Shown: positions 41,354 to 50,030, counted from the stretch's first letter. The stretch is DNA of 64,000 bases from Xanthomonas hydrangeae (GCA_905142475.1 LR990730.1:1116001-1180000); one strand, 5' to 3'. Notes: generated from the sequence alone by a model not told the origin. Numbers and translations are program-made.

Positions 41354-41510
41354 AGGGGACAGGCTCCTCAATGGGGGCATGGCGCAGGGGACAGTGCCGG
41401 GACATTCCCCGGATGCGGTAAGCTGCACGACCATACGGTCAGCGCTGGCGAAGACCTGAGTCTAACGCCGCCAACCGCAACGTGTTTTTATTCGAAAGTG
41501 GAGTCCACTG

Positions 41511-42074
41511 ATGCGATTGGTTCTGTTGGGACCGCCCGGTTCGGGCAAGGGCACCCAGGCGACACGGCTTAAAGACACCTTTGAGATCCCGCATATTTCC
41601 ACCGGTGATCTGCTGCGCGCCGAAGTGGCCGCTGGCTCGCCGCTGGGCCTGAAGGCCAAGGAAGTGATGGCACGCGGCGATCTGGTGTCCGACGAAATCC
41701 TGCTCGGCATGCTGGAGGCGCGGCTCGGCCAGGCCGATGTCGCCAAGGGGTTCATCCTCGACGGCTATCCGCGCAATGTGGCGCAGGCCAATGCGCTGGA
41801 CGAATTGCTCGGCAAGATCGGTCAGCCGTTGGATGCGGTGGTGCAGTTGGACGTCCCCAGCGAGTTGCTGGTCGAGCGCATCGCCGGTCGTGCCAAGGCC
41901 GAGGGCCGCGAAGACGACAACCCCGAGTCGGTACGCAAGCGCCTGCAGGTCTATACCGATTCCACCGCACCGGTGATCGGCTTCTACGAGCAGCGCGGCA
42001 AGCTGGCGCGCGTCGATGGCGTGGGTTCGCTGGACGAAGTGCTCGAGCGCATCAGCAAGGCGCTGGGCCGCTGA
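41511..42074 (+). CDS. adk: Adenylate kinase
   Basis: 187 residues, the short form. Interconverts AMP, ADP and ATP. P-loop LGPPGSGKGTQ at residues 5-15, NMP-binding HISTGDLLRAEV, LDGYPRNVAQAN and RAKAEGREDDNPESVRKRL. The LID is short and lacks zinc-binding cysteines. ATG at 41511. Divergent from the PPi phosphofructokinase, with 157 bases between. Confidence 0.97.
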   Translation: MRLVLLGPPGSGKGTQATRLKDTFEIPHISTGDLLRAEVAAGSPLGLKAKEVMARGDLVSDEILLGMLEARLGQADVAKGFILDGYPRNVAQANALDELLGKIGQPLDAVVQLDVPSELLVERIAGRAKAEGREDDNPESVRKRLQVYTDSTAPVIGFYEQRGKLARVDGVGSLDEVLERISKALGR

Positions 42075-42120
42075 GTCGGCTGGGGCCGGGCGCGATGCCT
42101 GGCCCACGCACCTGGTTCAC

Positions 42121-42155
42121 AAGGCCGCGCGCCGTCAGGCTGCGCGGCCTTTTCG
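42121..42155 (+). terminator. adk terminator
   Basis: AAGGCCGCGC / GCGCGGCCTT with TTTT after it, 47 bases beyond the adk stop. Confidence 0.85.
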
Positions 42156-42175
42156 CATGTGCGATGCCGCAAAAA

Positions 42176-42320
42176 GAAAAACCCCGGTCGTACAGGACGG
42201 CCGGGGCGGAATAACGCCAGCGATGGGCTTGCTCAGAGCCCCGACAGCATGAGCCCCCTGGGGATTTTGGCCACTTGGGGAGTAGGACCAAAAAAGGGTG
42301 CTGCGACTGGCGTTCAGCAT
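42176..42320 (-). ncRNA. Candidate small RNA ending at an orphan minus-strand terminator
   Basis: The minus strand has CCCCGG-CCGT / ACG-CCGGGG-type stem followed by TTTTTCTTTTTG (42176-42206) with no minus-strand gene upstream. The preceding 110 bases contain three C-rich loop-like motifs (CTACTCCCCAAG, ATCCCCAGGG, GCACCCTTTT). A CATATA/TATATC -10-like box lies at about 42325-42335. The 5' end is a guess. Confidence 0.4.
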
Positions 42321-42347
42321 GGTGATATATGTGATGGAGTTCGCATA

Positions 42348-42362
42348 TCGGGAAATTCCCGA
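42348..42362. promoter_or_regulatory. Perfect 15-base palindrome upstream of mpl
   Basis: TCGGGAAATTCCCGA. It lies between mpl (85 bases downstream) and the putative minus-strand RNA, a place where a dimeric regulator could affect both. Confidence 0.4.
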
Positions 42363-42446
42363 CAGTACGGTAGGAGTTTCCTGACAGCGCCGTTGGCGAT
42401 GGATCGGAATGTCCCGTAACTCCGGCGATCGGCGACAATGTGCGGC

Positions 42447-43805
42447 ATGACCAAACTCCACATCCTCGGCATCGCCGGGACCTTCATGGGCGGTGTCGCC
42501 GCCCTTGCGCGCGAGCTGGGCTGGCCGGTAGAGGGCAGCGACCAGGCCATCTATCCGCCGATGTCCACGCAGCTGGAAACGCTCGGCATCGCGCTGGCGC
42601 AGGGCTATGCGCCGTCCAATATGTCGGCCGATACCACTGATGTGGTCATCGGCAATGCCTTGTCGCGCGGCAACCCGGCCGTGGAAGCGGTGCTGGACGC
42701 GGGGCGTCGCTACACCTCCGGTGCGCAGTGGCTGGCCGAGCAGGTGCTGCCGGGTCGCGACACGCTGGCCGTTGCCGGTACCCATGGCAAGACCACGACC
42801 ACCACCATTTTGAGCTTTTTGCTTGAGGCGGCCGGGCGTGCGCCGGGCTTTTTGATCGGCGGGGTGGCCGAAGACTTCGGCGTGTCGGCGCGGTTGGGGC
42901 AGGGGCGCGAATTCGTGGTGGAAGCCGACGAGTACGACACTGCGTTCTTCGACAAGCGCAGCAAGTTCGTGCACTACCGGCCGCTGGTGGCGATCCTCAA
43001 TAACCTGGAATACGACCATGCGGATATTTTTCCCGACGTGGCGGCGATCCAGCGCCAGTTTCATCATCTGGTACGCACGGTGCCGGCGCGCGGGCGGCTG
43101 ATCGTCAACGGCGAAGATGCGCGCCTGGCCGAGGTGCTGGCGATGGGCTGCTGGACGCCGGTGGAGCGCTTCGGTTTCGATGCGGCGCTGGAGTGGAGCG
43201 CACGCTTGATCGCCGCCGATGGCAGCGTGTTTGCAGTGTTGCATCGCGGTGTGGAGATCGGCCAGGTGCACTGGCCGCTGGTCGGGCGGCATAACGTGCT
43301 CAACGGGTTGGCGGCGCTGGCCGCCGTGCATGCAGTGGGTGTGGATCCGGCAACGGTGATGCCGGCGCTGGCACGCTTTCAAAGCGTCAAACGGCGACTG
43401 GAAGTGCTGGGGCAGGCGCGCGACATCACCGTGTACGACGATTTTGCGCATCACCCCACCGCGATTGCGACCACGCTGCAGGGCTTGCGTGCGAAGGTCG
43501 GGGCGGCGCGCGTGCTGGTGGCGATGGAGCCGCGCAGCAATTCGATGCGGCTGGGCGCGCATGCGCAGGCGTTGGCGCCGTCGTTACAAGATGCCGATGC
43601 GGTGGTGTTCCTGCATCGGCCCGCATTGGCCTGGGATGCGGCACCGATCGTTGCGCAGGTGCGCGGTGATGCACATGTGGCGCACGACGTGGATGCATTG
43701 CTGCACACGCTGGGGGAGATTGCGCAGCCCGGCGACCATGTGGTGTTCATGTCCAATGGCGGCTTCGACGGCGCGCCGCGTCGCTTTCTGGCGCAGCTGT
43801 CCTGA
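42447..43805 (+). CDS. mpl: UDP-N-acetylmuramate:L-alanyl-gamma-D-glutamyl-meso-diaminopimelate ligase
   Basis: 452 residues, Mur ligase family. Reattaches recycled murein tripeptide to UDP-MurNAc. Motifs: N-terminal HILGIAGTFMGGVAALAREL (Mpl differs from MurC here), ATP loop VAGTHGKTTTTT, VVEADEYDTAFFDKRSKF, NNLEYDHADIF and DDFAHHPTAI. The start could also be the ATG at 42438 three codons earlier. The stop TGA overlaps the next gene's ATG by one base. Confidence 0.96.
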   Translation: MTKLHILGIAGTFMGGVAALARELGWPVEGSDQAIYPPMSTQLETLGIALAQGYAPSNMSADTTDVVIGNALSRGNPAVEAVLDAGRRYTSGAQWLAEQVLPGRDTLAVAGTHGKTTTTTILSFLLEAAGRAPGFLIGGVAEDFGVSARLGQGREFVVEADEYDTAFFDKRSKFVHYRPLVAILNNLEYDHADIFPDVAAIQRQFHHLVRTVPARGRLIVNGEDARLAEVLAMGCWTPVERFGFDAALEWSARLIAADGSVFAVLHRGVEIGQVHWPLVGRHNVLNGLAALAAVHAVGVDPATVMPALARFQSVKRRLEVLGQARDITVYDDFAHHPTAIATTLQGLRAKVGAARVLVAMEPRSNSMRLGAHAQALAPSLQDADAVVFLHRPALAWDAAPIVAQVRGDAHVAHDVDALLHTLGEIAQPGDHVVFMSNGGFDGAPRRFLAQLS

Positions 43806-44401
43806 TGAACGAAATGACCACCACTGCCGACAGCAGCGCATTACCGCTGTTTCCGCTGCACAACGTGCTGTTGCCGGGCGCTGCGATGGGCTTGCGCGTG
43901 TTCGAGCGCCGCTATCTGGATCTGGTGCGCGAGTGCGGTCGCACCGGCACCAGTTTCGGGGTGTGCCTGATTCTGGATGGCGCAGAAGTCGGCGTACCGG
44001 CGACACCGGCGGCGTTCGGCACCGAAGTGCGTATCGAGGATTTCGACGTTGGTGCCGACGGTGTGCTGGTACTGCGTTTGCGTGGGACGCGGCGCTTCCA
44101 TGTGCAGCGTTCGCGCATCCGCGATAACGGACTTGTCGTGGGCGAGGTGAGTTGGTGCGAGCCCGACAGCGATGACGAGCTGCGCCCCCAACACAGCCTG
44201 TTGGCCACCGTGTTCGAGCGCATGCTCGAACAGGTGGGTGGCGAATTCGCATCGGCCGGACCTGGCCTGCTGGATCAAGCGGCCTGGGTGGGTTGGCGGC
44301 TGGCCGAGCTGCTGCCGCTGACCGAACAACAACGCCTGTCGTTGTTGCAGCAGGACGACCCGCATCGGCGCCTGGATCAGTTGCTGGCGTGGATGCCGTA
44401 A
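43805..44401 (+). CDS. Lon N-terminal domain (LON substrate-binding) protein
   Basis: 198 residues, only the LON substrate-recognition domain: LPLFPLHNVLLPGAAMGLRV then FERRYLDLVREC, GTEVRIEDFDVGADGVLVL and a helical end LAELLPLTEQQRLSLLQQDD, PHRRLDQLLAW. No ATPase or protease domain, so it is not Lon itself. Role unknown; such proteins are often annotated as LON peptidase substrate-binding. Starts on the last base of mpl (TGATG), so the two are translationally coupled. Confidence 0.88.
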   Translation: MNEMTTTADSSALPLFPLHNVLLPGAAMGLRVFERRYLDLVRECGRTGTSFGVCLILDGAEVGVPATPAAFGTEVRIEDFDVGADGVLVLRLRGTRRFHVQRSRIRDNGLVVGEVSWCEPDSDDELRPQHSLLATVFERMLEQVGGEFASAGPGLLDQAAWVGWRLAELLPLTEQQRLSLLQQDDPHRRLDQLLAWMP

Positions 44402-44547
44402 CGCGGTGATGCTGTGGCGTGGGTGACCCATCACCGCGCTTGCACCGCTGCAGCGGCACACTCGCCACGCTTGAGTGCGCTGACGATGGCATCCATGCAC
44501 TGGATGCGCGCAACGGCGTCACTCGTTATCGATCCATGGAGTGTGCC

Positions 44548-45432
44548 TTGATCATCGATGTCAAACCGCGTGTATCCGATGTGTTCGACCAGGTCTGGCG
44601 GACCCTGGCGGTGTTGTTCGTCTGGGACGTGTTGATCACGATCATCTACTACGTGCTGCCGTTCCGCGCGCCGGCGTTGCCGCTGACCATCTTCGGTTCG
44701 GCGTTGGCGTTGTTTTTGGGTTTTCGTGCCAATTCGACCTACCAACGCTGGTGGGAAGGGCGCGTGCTGTGGGGCCAGATGATCAATGCATCGCGCAACC
44801 TGGTACGTCTGAGCATCAGCGTGTTGTCTGCGCCGGAAGCCGCAGCGCTGGGGCGCACGATCGCGTTGCGCCAGGTCGCCTACGTGCATGCGCTGCGCTG
44901 TCAGCTACGTCGTTTGCCAGTGGATGCGGTGCTGGAATCGCGGCTGGATGCCGATGAGGTGGCCTCGGTGATCATGCGCACCAATGTCGCCAATGGCCTG
45001 CTCGATAACACAGGGCGCAGCGTCGAGCAGGCGCGTCGCGATGGCTGGATCGACAGCATCCAGCAGGCCAGTGTCGAGCGCATTCTGGTGGACATCGCCA
45101 ACGCACAAGGCGGTATGGAACGGCTGAAAAATACGCCGCTGCCGTATCAATATCGCTTCTATCCGAACCTGTTTACGCGGCTGTTCTGCGTGTTGCTGCC
45201 GATCGGCCTGGTGGAGACACTGCAATACGCCACGCCGGTGGGTTCGACCGTTGCGGGTTTGATGTTTTTGGCAGTGCTCAAGATCGGCGACGAGTTGGTC
45301 GATCCCTTCGCCAACACCATCCACGATCTGCCGCTGGACAGCATGTGCCGCACGGTGGAAATCGATGCGTTACAGGCGATTGGCGAGCAGGCGCCGGAGC
45401 CGATGCAGCCGGTGGATGGTGTGTTGTGGTGA
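44548..45432 (+). CDS. Bestrophin-like membrane protein
   Basis: About 294 residues. Four or so membrane helices; the family stretch WRTLAVLFVWDVLITIIYYV then LPLTIFGSALALFLGFRANS and TYQRWWEGRVLWGQMINASR is typical of the bestrophin/RFP-TM group, and the second half has FTRLFCVLLPIGLVETLQYA and DELVDPFANTIHDLPLDSM. These form pentameric ion channels in characterised bacterial relatives. Start probably TTG 44548 (IIDVKPR) with GGAG six bases before; ATG 44536 is the alternative. Confidence 0.88.
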   Translation: MIIDVKPRVSDVFDQVWRTLAVLFVWDVLITIIYYVLPFRAPALPLTIFGSALALFLGFRANSTYQRWWEGRVLWGQMINASRNLVRLSISVLSAPEAAALGRTIALRQVAYVHALRCQLRRLPVDAVLESRLDADEVASVIMRTNVANGLLDNTGRSVEQARRDGWIDSIQQASVERILVDIANAQGGMERLKNTPLPYQYRFYPNLFTRLFCVLLPIGLVETLQYATPVGSTVAGLMFLAVLKIGDELVDPFANTIHDLPLDSMCRTVEIDALQAIGEQAPEPMQPVDGVLW

Positions 45433-45557
45433 GTGCATCGCACCTTTGACCAATGCGGTTTGTGCACATCCACGGCGCTGAAGCGCAAGCTCTCAGGTAA
45501 TCGAACGGTGCGGGTGCGTCGGTTGCGGAGCGGCGGGATCTGCGGCTTGGCTGCAGG

Positions 45558-45663
45558 GCCCTTGCCCGCCCACCGTCGCGGGACACGCCGCAAGTACGTC
45601 CGTGTAGGCTCTTACGCGGCATCCATGCCGCGTAAGGTCCCGCGACGGTGGGCGGGCAAGGAC
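45558..45663. repeat. Long-hairpin repeat, copy R3 (variant B)
   Basis: The outer arms at 45561-45584 and 45637-45660 are perfectly complementary over 24 bases (CTTGCCCGCCCACCGTCG... and ...CGACGGTGGGCGGGCAAG). The core contains ACGCCGCAAGTACGTCCGTG and the inner hairpin TTACGCGGCAT / ATGCCGCGTAA. Part of a unit of 192 bases that is repeated in tandem as R4. Confidence 0.9.
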
Positions 45664-45749
45664 CAGTGGAGATGGTCGGTGTGCAGGGTTTTAAGCAAAG
45701 CAGACTGCGAGTCGATTGCAGAGCGGCTGATCTGCGGTTTGGCTGCAGG

Positions 45750-45856
45750 GCCCTTGCCCGCCCACCCTCGCGGGACACGCCGCAAGTACGTCCGTGTAGG
45801 CTCTTACGCGGCATCCTTGCCGCGTAAGGTCCCGCGACGGTAGGCGGGCAAGGACC
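45750..45856. repeat. Long-hairpin repeat, copy R4 (variant B)
   Basis: Arms 45753-45776 and 45829-45852 with two mismatches; the flanking ATCTGCGG-TTGGCTGCAGGG and the downstream GATGGTCGGTGTGCA-GGTTTT repeat those of R3 at a spacing of 192 bases. The inner loop reads CCTTG instead of CCATG. Confidence 0.88.
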
Positions 45857-45912
45857 AGTCGCGATGGTCGGTGTGCATGGTTTTGAACAAAGCAACCGAT
45901 TAACTCTCTGGT

Positions 45913-46005
45913 GCGGTGTCCTTGCCGATTGCGGGACCGTGTGGCGGCATGGATGCCGCCACCGAGCCTGCATGGACGTACTTGCGGCGTGTCCCGCGAG
46001 CGGTG
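45913..46005. repeat. Long-hairpin repeat, copy R5 (variant A, inverted)
   Basis: Arms 45913-45937 and 45981-46005 pair with several G-T wobbles; inner hairpin GTGGCGGCAT / ATGCCGCCAC at 45941-45962. Nearly the reverse complement of R6. The rest of 45433-46176 shows no gene. Confidence 0.85.
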
Positions 46006-46176
46006 AGGGCACCGCGCACTCGACCAATCAGGCTGTTGACCTAAACATTCGACTGCGTCCAAGTGACGCGAACGTGTTGCCGCCATCGATACAGCGTTCA
46101 AGACGTTTTATTAGCAGCTCTTATCTACAGGACTGCGCGTCTGCCGGCCGCTCGCCGCCGCTGATCAATCGATCGA

Positions 46177-48264
46177 TCAACGACGCTGTTGTGACGGATC
46201 CGATGCAGCCGGGTCGGACGCAGTGGTTTCCGTCTGCGGTGCGGCATTGTCTTTGTCCTCTCGCCGCACCGCATTTCCGGAAGTGCTGTCGATCAAGATC
46301 ACTGGTACCTGCGAGCGCCGACGCTGTTCGACGCGATGCGGCAATGGGCCGAGTGCTTCACGCAATGCGCTCAGCGCCGGGTCCACGCCACGCAGCGGAT
46401 ACCACAGCCCGATCAGGCTGAAATGGCGGCTGTAGCGCAGCGTCTGGGTGCTGCCCACCCACAGCGGTTGTGCACCTGGCTGCAGGCGTGCCGCCGCCGG
46501 CCACAGGCGCAGCACATGCACATGGCCGGGCGCGGCATGACGCACCATCAGCAGCGCTTCGACCTGCGTATCCAGCGTGGCCGGCAGGATCGGCACCTCG
46601 TCCGGGCGGCCGCTGACATCGAGCAGATGCAGCGCTTGCTCCCAACCGGCCTGCGGTTGCACCCGCCAGCCGCGTGCTTCCAGCTGACGCTGCAGGGGTG
46701 CGAGCGGGCCGGCCAGTTGCACGTCCAGCGGCCAGCGCTGGTCGTCGTCGAATTCGTTGCGGCGCGCCGGTAGCAGGCGCCACTGGCCGTCCCACCAGTC
46801 GCTGGCGGGCAACTCCATCAGCAACGGCGGCGGCGGTTCGAACTTGGCCAGTTTGGTTTCCAGATTGCGCGGCGCGAAGATGATCGCGCAGGTCAGGAAC
46901 ACGCCATAGAACATCCACGACACCGGCTTGACCCAGAACGCGCGCGTGGCGCGGCGTCGGTAAGCGATGCCCAGCACCAGCAGCCAGAAGATGCCGAACA
47001 ACATGCCGCCGACCACGTCGCTCAGCCAGTGCGCGCCCAGGTACAACCGTGCAAATCCAATGAGCGAGACGATTGCGCCGCTGACCAGATACGGCCACAC
47101 CCGCCGCCGGCCGGGCAGCTCGCGCGCGATCAGCAATGCGAAGAAGCCGAAGCCAATCGTGGCCATGGTGACGGCCACCGACGGGAACCCGAATCCGCTG
47201 CTGGCCGCAGGTGGGCGCACCACCTGCACGGTGGCGCCCAGCAACTGGGTCAACGCCAGGCCAAAGGCCAGCGCGATCACCCAATGCGCCACCGCCATCC
47301 AGCGTCGGCGCCAGGCCAGGTAGCCCATCGCTGCGGCGATCGCCGGCAACAGCACCTGCCAGTCGCCCAGCGAAGCCAGCGCCACCATCGGGTAGTCGGC
47401 CAGCGGGTTGCGCAGCGCCAGCATCAGATCGTGCACGGCCAGGTCCACGCGCAGCGGCTCGCCATGTGCCAGCACCACCATCAACAGCACGAACCAGCCC
47501 CAGCCCAACAGCAGCAGCATCAACGCCATCATCGCCAGCGGCACCGATTCGCGGCGGCGCGGGTCGAACACGCTCACCGACCAGTTGCCCAGTACCGGAT
47601 GCCGATGCGACCACTCCAGCAGCCGCGCCAGCAGCGCATCCAGATGGCCAGCCGACCAGCGATACGAGTACAACACCACCGCCCAGGCCAGCCCGATCAC
47701 CGCCATCAAGAGCGTGACCACCACGAACAAGCGCCCGGCCACTGCTGCCACCGCGTCGTAGGCGGTGCCCAGCACCCAGCCGGGCACCAGAAACAGCAGC
47801 GCCCACGAGCCGCAGGCCAGGCCGCTGGCAAACAGATAGCGCTTGAACGGCATGTGCGACATGCCAGCGATGGCCGGCACGAACGGCCGCACCGCGCCCA
47901 CGTAGCGCGCGATCAGGATGCTCTTGAAGGCATTGCGCCGGAACAGCAGCTCGCCGCGTTCCAGCAATTGCGGGTAGCGGCGAAACGGCCAATAGGTGTG
48001 CAGCTGGTGGCCCCAGCGATGGCCAACCCAGAAGCTCAGCGCATCGCCGACAAAGGCGCCCAACGTGGCGCAGGCCACCGCATACGGCCCGTTGATCTGG
48101 CCGAGCCCGATCAACACGCCGATGGCGAACAGCAACGGCAGCGCCGGCACGATGGCGCCCAGCACGATCACCGCATCGCAAAATGCGATGGCAAAGATCA
48201 CCACGCCAGCCAAGGTGGGGTGGTGTCCGATCCACTCCAGCGTGGCGTCGATCCATGAGTTCAT
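46177..48264 (-). CDS. DedA-PAP2-LssY fusion membrane protein
   Basis: 695 residues with three parts. Residues 1-190 are a DedA/SNARE-associated domain (ALPLLFAIGVLIGLGQINGP, FKSILIARYVGAVRPFVPAI then AGMS). Residues 240-460 form a PAP2-type phosphatase with a late His motif (RLYLGAHWLSDVVGGMLFGI) and an earlier VRPPAASSGFGFPS in place of the usual PSGH, so the middle catalytic motif is altered. Residues 480-650 form a soluble LssY-type domain. Likely acts on lipid phosphates, perhaps undecaprenyl pyrophosphate. ATG at 48264. Confidence 0.88.
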   Translation of the reverse strand: MNSWIDATLEWIGHHPTLAGVVIFAIAFCDAVIVLGAIVPALPLLFAIGVLIGLGQINGPYAVACATLGAFVGDALSFWVGHRWGHQLHTYWPFRRYPQLLERGELLFRRNAFKSILIARYVGAVRPFVPAIAGMSHMPFKRYLFASGLACGSWALLFLVPGWVLGTAYDAVAAVAGRLFVVVTLLMAVIGLAWAVVLYSYRWSAGHLDALLARLLEWSHRHPVLGNWSVSVFDPRRRESVPLAMMALMLLLLGWGWFVLLMVVLAHGEPLRVDLAVHDLMLALRNPLADYPMVALASLGDWQVLLPAIAAAMGYLAWRRRWMAVAHWVIALAFGLALTQLLGATVQVVRPPAASSGFGFPSVAVTMATIGFGFFALLIARELPGRRRVWPYLVSGAIVSLIGFARLYLGAHWLSDVVGGMLFGIFWLLVLGIAYRRRATRAFWVKPVSWMFYGVFLTCAIIFAPRNLETKLAKFEPPPPLLMELPASDWWDGQWRLLPARRNEFDDDQRWPLDVQLAGPLAPLQRQLEARGWRVQPQAGWEQALHLLDVSGRPDEVPILPATLDTQVEALLMVRHAAPGHVHVLRLWPAAARLQPGAQPLWVGSTQTLRYSRHFSLIGLWYPLRGVDPALSALREALGPLPHRVEQRRRSQVPVILIDSTSGNAVRREDKDNAAPQTETTASDPAASDPSQQRR

Positions 48265-48426
48265 TGCCGAATTATAGGTGGGCGTGGCGACGAGGGGACT
48301 TGCGCCGTCATCACATCGGCCTGCCTGCTTCACCTCAGGTTGCGAGCGGGCAACGTTGCACGCTTGTGTGACACGCAGGCAACGCGCGCTGTGTGGCGAG
48401 GCGGACGGCCCGCCTACAATGTAGGG

Positions 48427-49086
48427 ATGAGTGACGATCCCGCCGGCCATCTGCCACTGAAGTCCGATACCTTCGGGCGCATCCTGTTGATCCGCGAAGG
48501 CGATCGCGTGTTCGTGCGGCGTGATCTGAGCGTGGCGCCGTGGTTGTTGCGCGGCGTGGCCTGGTGGCTGGCGCGACGCGAAGCCCTGGCCTTGCGTCAG
48601 CTGGATGGCTTGCCGCGGACGCCACGGCTGCTGCGCTGGGATGGACGCCGGCTGGATCGCAGCTATCTGGCCGGCGATGCGATGTACCAGCGCCCGCCGC
48701 GCGGCGATCTTGCCTACTTCCGCACCGCACGCAAGTTGCTGCAGCAGCTGCACCGCTGCGGGGTGGCGCACAACGACCTGGCCAAGGAAGCCAACTGGCT
48801 GGTGCAGGACGACGGCAGCCCGGCGGTGATCGATTTCCAGCTCGCGGTGCGCGGCAATCCGCGTGCGCGCTGGATGCGTCTGCTTGCACGCGAGGATCTA
48901 CGCCACCTGCTCAAGCACAAGCGCATGTATTGCCCGGCCGCCATCACCCCGGTGGAACGCCGCGTGCTCAAGCGCACCTCCTGGGTCCGCGAGCTGTGGT
49001 TCGCCACCGGCAAACCGGTCTATCGCTTCGTGACCCGCCGCGTGTTGCATTGGGAAGACAACGAGGGGCAGGGGCCGAAGCCCTGA
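48427..49086 (+). CDS. RIO/Kdo-kinase-like protein
   Basis: 219 residues with an abbreviated protein-kinase fold. The catalytic loop is GVAHNDLAKEANWLV and the metal-binding motif VIDFQLAVRGNP (DFQ in place of DFG). The N-terminal glycine loop is weak. Related proteins phosphorylate lipopolysaccharide sugars or proteins; the basic, Trp-rich C-terminus (HLLKHKRMYCPAAI, RTSWVRELWF) suggests membrane proximity. ATG at 48427 just after TAGGG. Followed by the GGGAATCGGGA repeat. Confidence 0.78.
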   Translation: MSDDPAGHLPLKSDTFGRILLIREGDRVFVRRDLSVAPWLLRGVAWWLARREALALRQLDGLPRTPRLLRWDGRRLDRSYLAGDAMYQRPPRGDLAYFRTARKLLQQLHRCGVAHNDLAKEANWLVQDDGSPAVIDFQLAVRGNPRARWMRLLAREDLRHLLKHKRMYCPAAITPVERRVLKRTSWVRELWFATGKPVYRFVTRRVLHWEDNEGQGPKP

Positions 49087-49090
49087 AGTA

Positions 49091-49214
49091 TCGGGAATCG
49101 GGAGTAGGGAGTAGGGAATCGGTAGGGCGCACCGCGGCAGCTGATCGTGCGTCGGCTGCTGGACGTACAAGGCGCTAAGCTTTTGCGATTCCCCATTCTC
49201 GACTCCCGATTCCC
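49091..49214. repeat. GGGAATCGGGA-type inverted repeat before the SDR gene
   Basis: Left arm 49091-49122 (TCGGGAATCGGGAGTAGGGA...) and right arm 49185-49214 (CGATTCCCCATTCTCGACTC...). The right arm ends at the base before the SDR ATG, so the normal ribosome-binding region is repeat sequence. Confidence 0.75.
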
Positions 49215-50030
49215 ATGACCTTAAACGGCAAAACCCTGTTCATCACCGGTGCCTCGCGCGGGATTGGCCTGGCGATTGCGTTGCGGGCGGCGCGCGATGG
49301 CGCCAACGTGGCGATTGCGGCCAAATCGGCGGTGGTCAATCCCAAGTTGCCGGGCACCATCCATAGCGCAGCCGCAGCGGTGACTGCGGCCGGTGGGCAG
49401 GCGCTGGCGTTCAAGTGCGATATTCGCGAAGAAGAGCAGGTGCGTGCGGCGGTGGCCGCGACTGTCGAGGCGTTCGGCGGTATCGACATCCTGGTCAATA
49501 ACGCCAGCGCGATCTGGTTGCGCGGCACGCTGGACACGCCGATGAAGCGCTTCGATCTGATGCAGCAGGTCAATGCGCGCGGCAGTTTTCTGTGTGCACA
49601 AGCGTGCCTGCCGCATCTGTTGCAGGCGCCCAATCCGCACATCCTCACCCTGGCGCCGCCACCATCGTTGAACCCGGCGTGGTGGGGCGCACATACCGGC
49701 TACACCCTGGCCAAGATGGGCATGAGCCTGGTGACCCTGGGGCTGGCAGCCGAGTTCGGCCCGCAAGGCGTGGCGGTCAACGCGCTATGGCCACGCACCG
49801 TGATCGCCACCGATGCGATCAACCTGATCGATGGCGTGGATGCGGCCGCGTGTCGCCGGCCGGAGATCATGGCCGACGCCGCGCATGCAGTGCTCACGCG
49901 CGAGGCGGCCGGATTTCATGGCCAGTTCCTGATCGACGACGAGGTGCTGGCCCAGGCCGGCATCACCGACCTGAGCGGCTATGCGGTCGATCCGTCGCGT
50001 GCGTTGTTGCCGGATCTGTTTCTCGACTGA
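49215..50030 (+). CDS. Short-chain dehydrogenase/reductase (HSDL2-like)
   Basis: 271 residues. NAD(P)-binding TGASRGIGLAIA at residues 11-22, NNAS at about 97, and the active-site YTLAK with the upstream catalytic serine position altered (LTLAPPPSLNPAWWG). That proline-rich LAPPPSL segment is characteristic of the HSDL2-like group, which may act on fatty acyl or sterol-like substrates; the true substrate is unknown. ATG at 49215 directly follows a repeat arm, with no visible Shine-Dalgarno sequence. Confidence 0.88.
   Translation: MTLNGKTLFITGASRGIGLAIALRAARDGANVAIAAKSAVVNPKLPGTIHSAAAAVTAAGGQALAFKCDIREEEQVRAAVAATVEAFGGIDILVNNASAIWLRGTLDTPMKRFDLMQQVNARGSFLCAQACLPHLLQAPNPHILTLAPPPSLNPAWWGAHTGYTLAKMGMSLVTLGLAAEFGPQGVAVNALWPRTVIATDAINLIDGVDAAACRRPEIMADAAHAVLTREAAGFHGQFLIDDEVLAQAGITDLSGYAVDPSRALLPDLFLD

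Noticed and set aside
45537..46005. CRISPR array
   Set aside because: The repeats are inverted, about 100 bases long and contain nested stems; spacers of constant size are absent and no cas gene is near.
45433..46176. Short coding frames inside the hairpin repeats (for example those containing MPRKVPRR)
   Set aside because: They recur wherever the repeat occurs, in several frames and both strands, which is a property of the DNA repeat and not of a protein.
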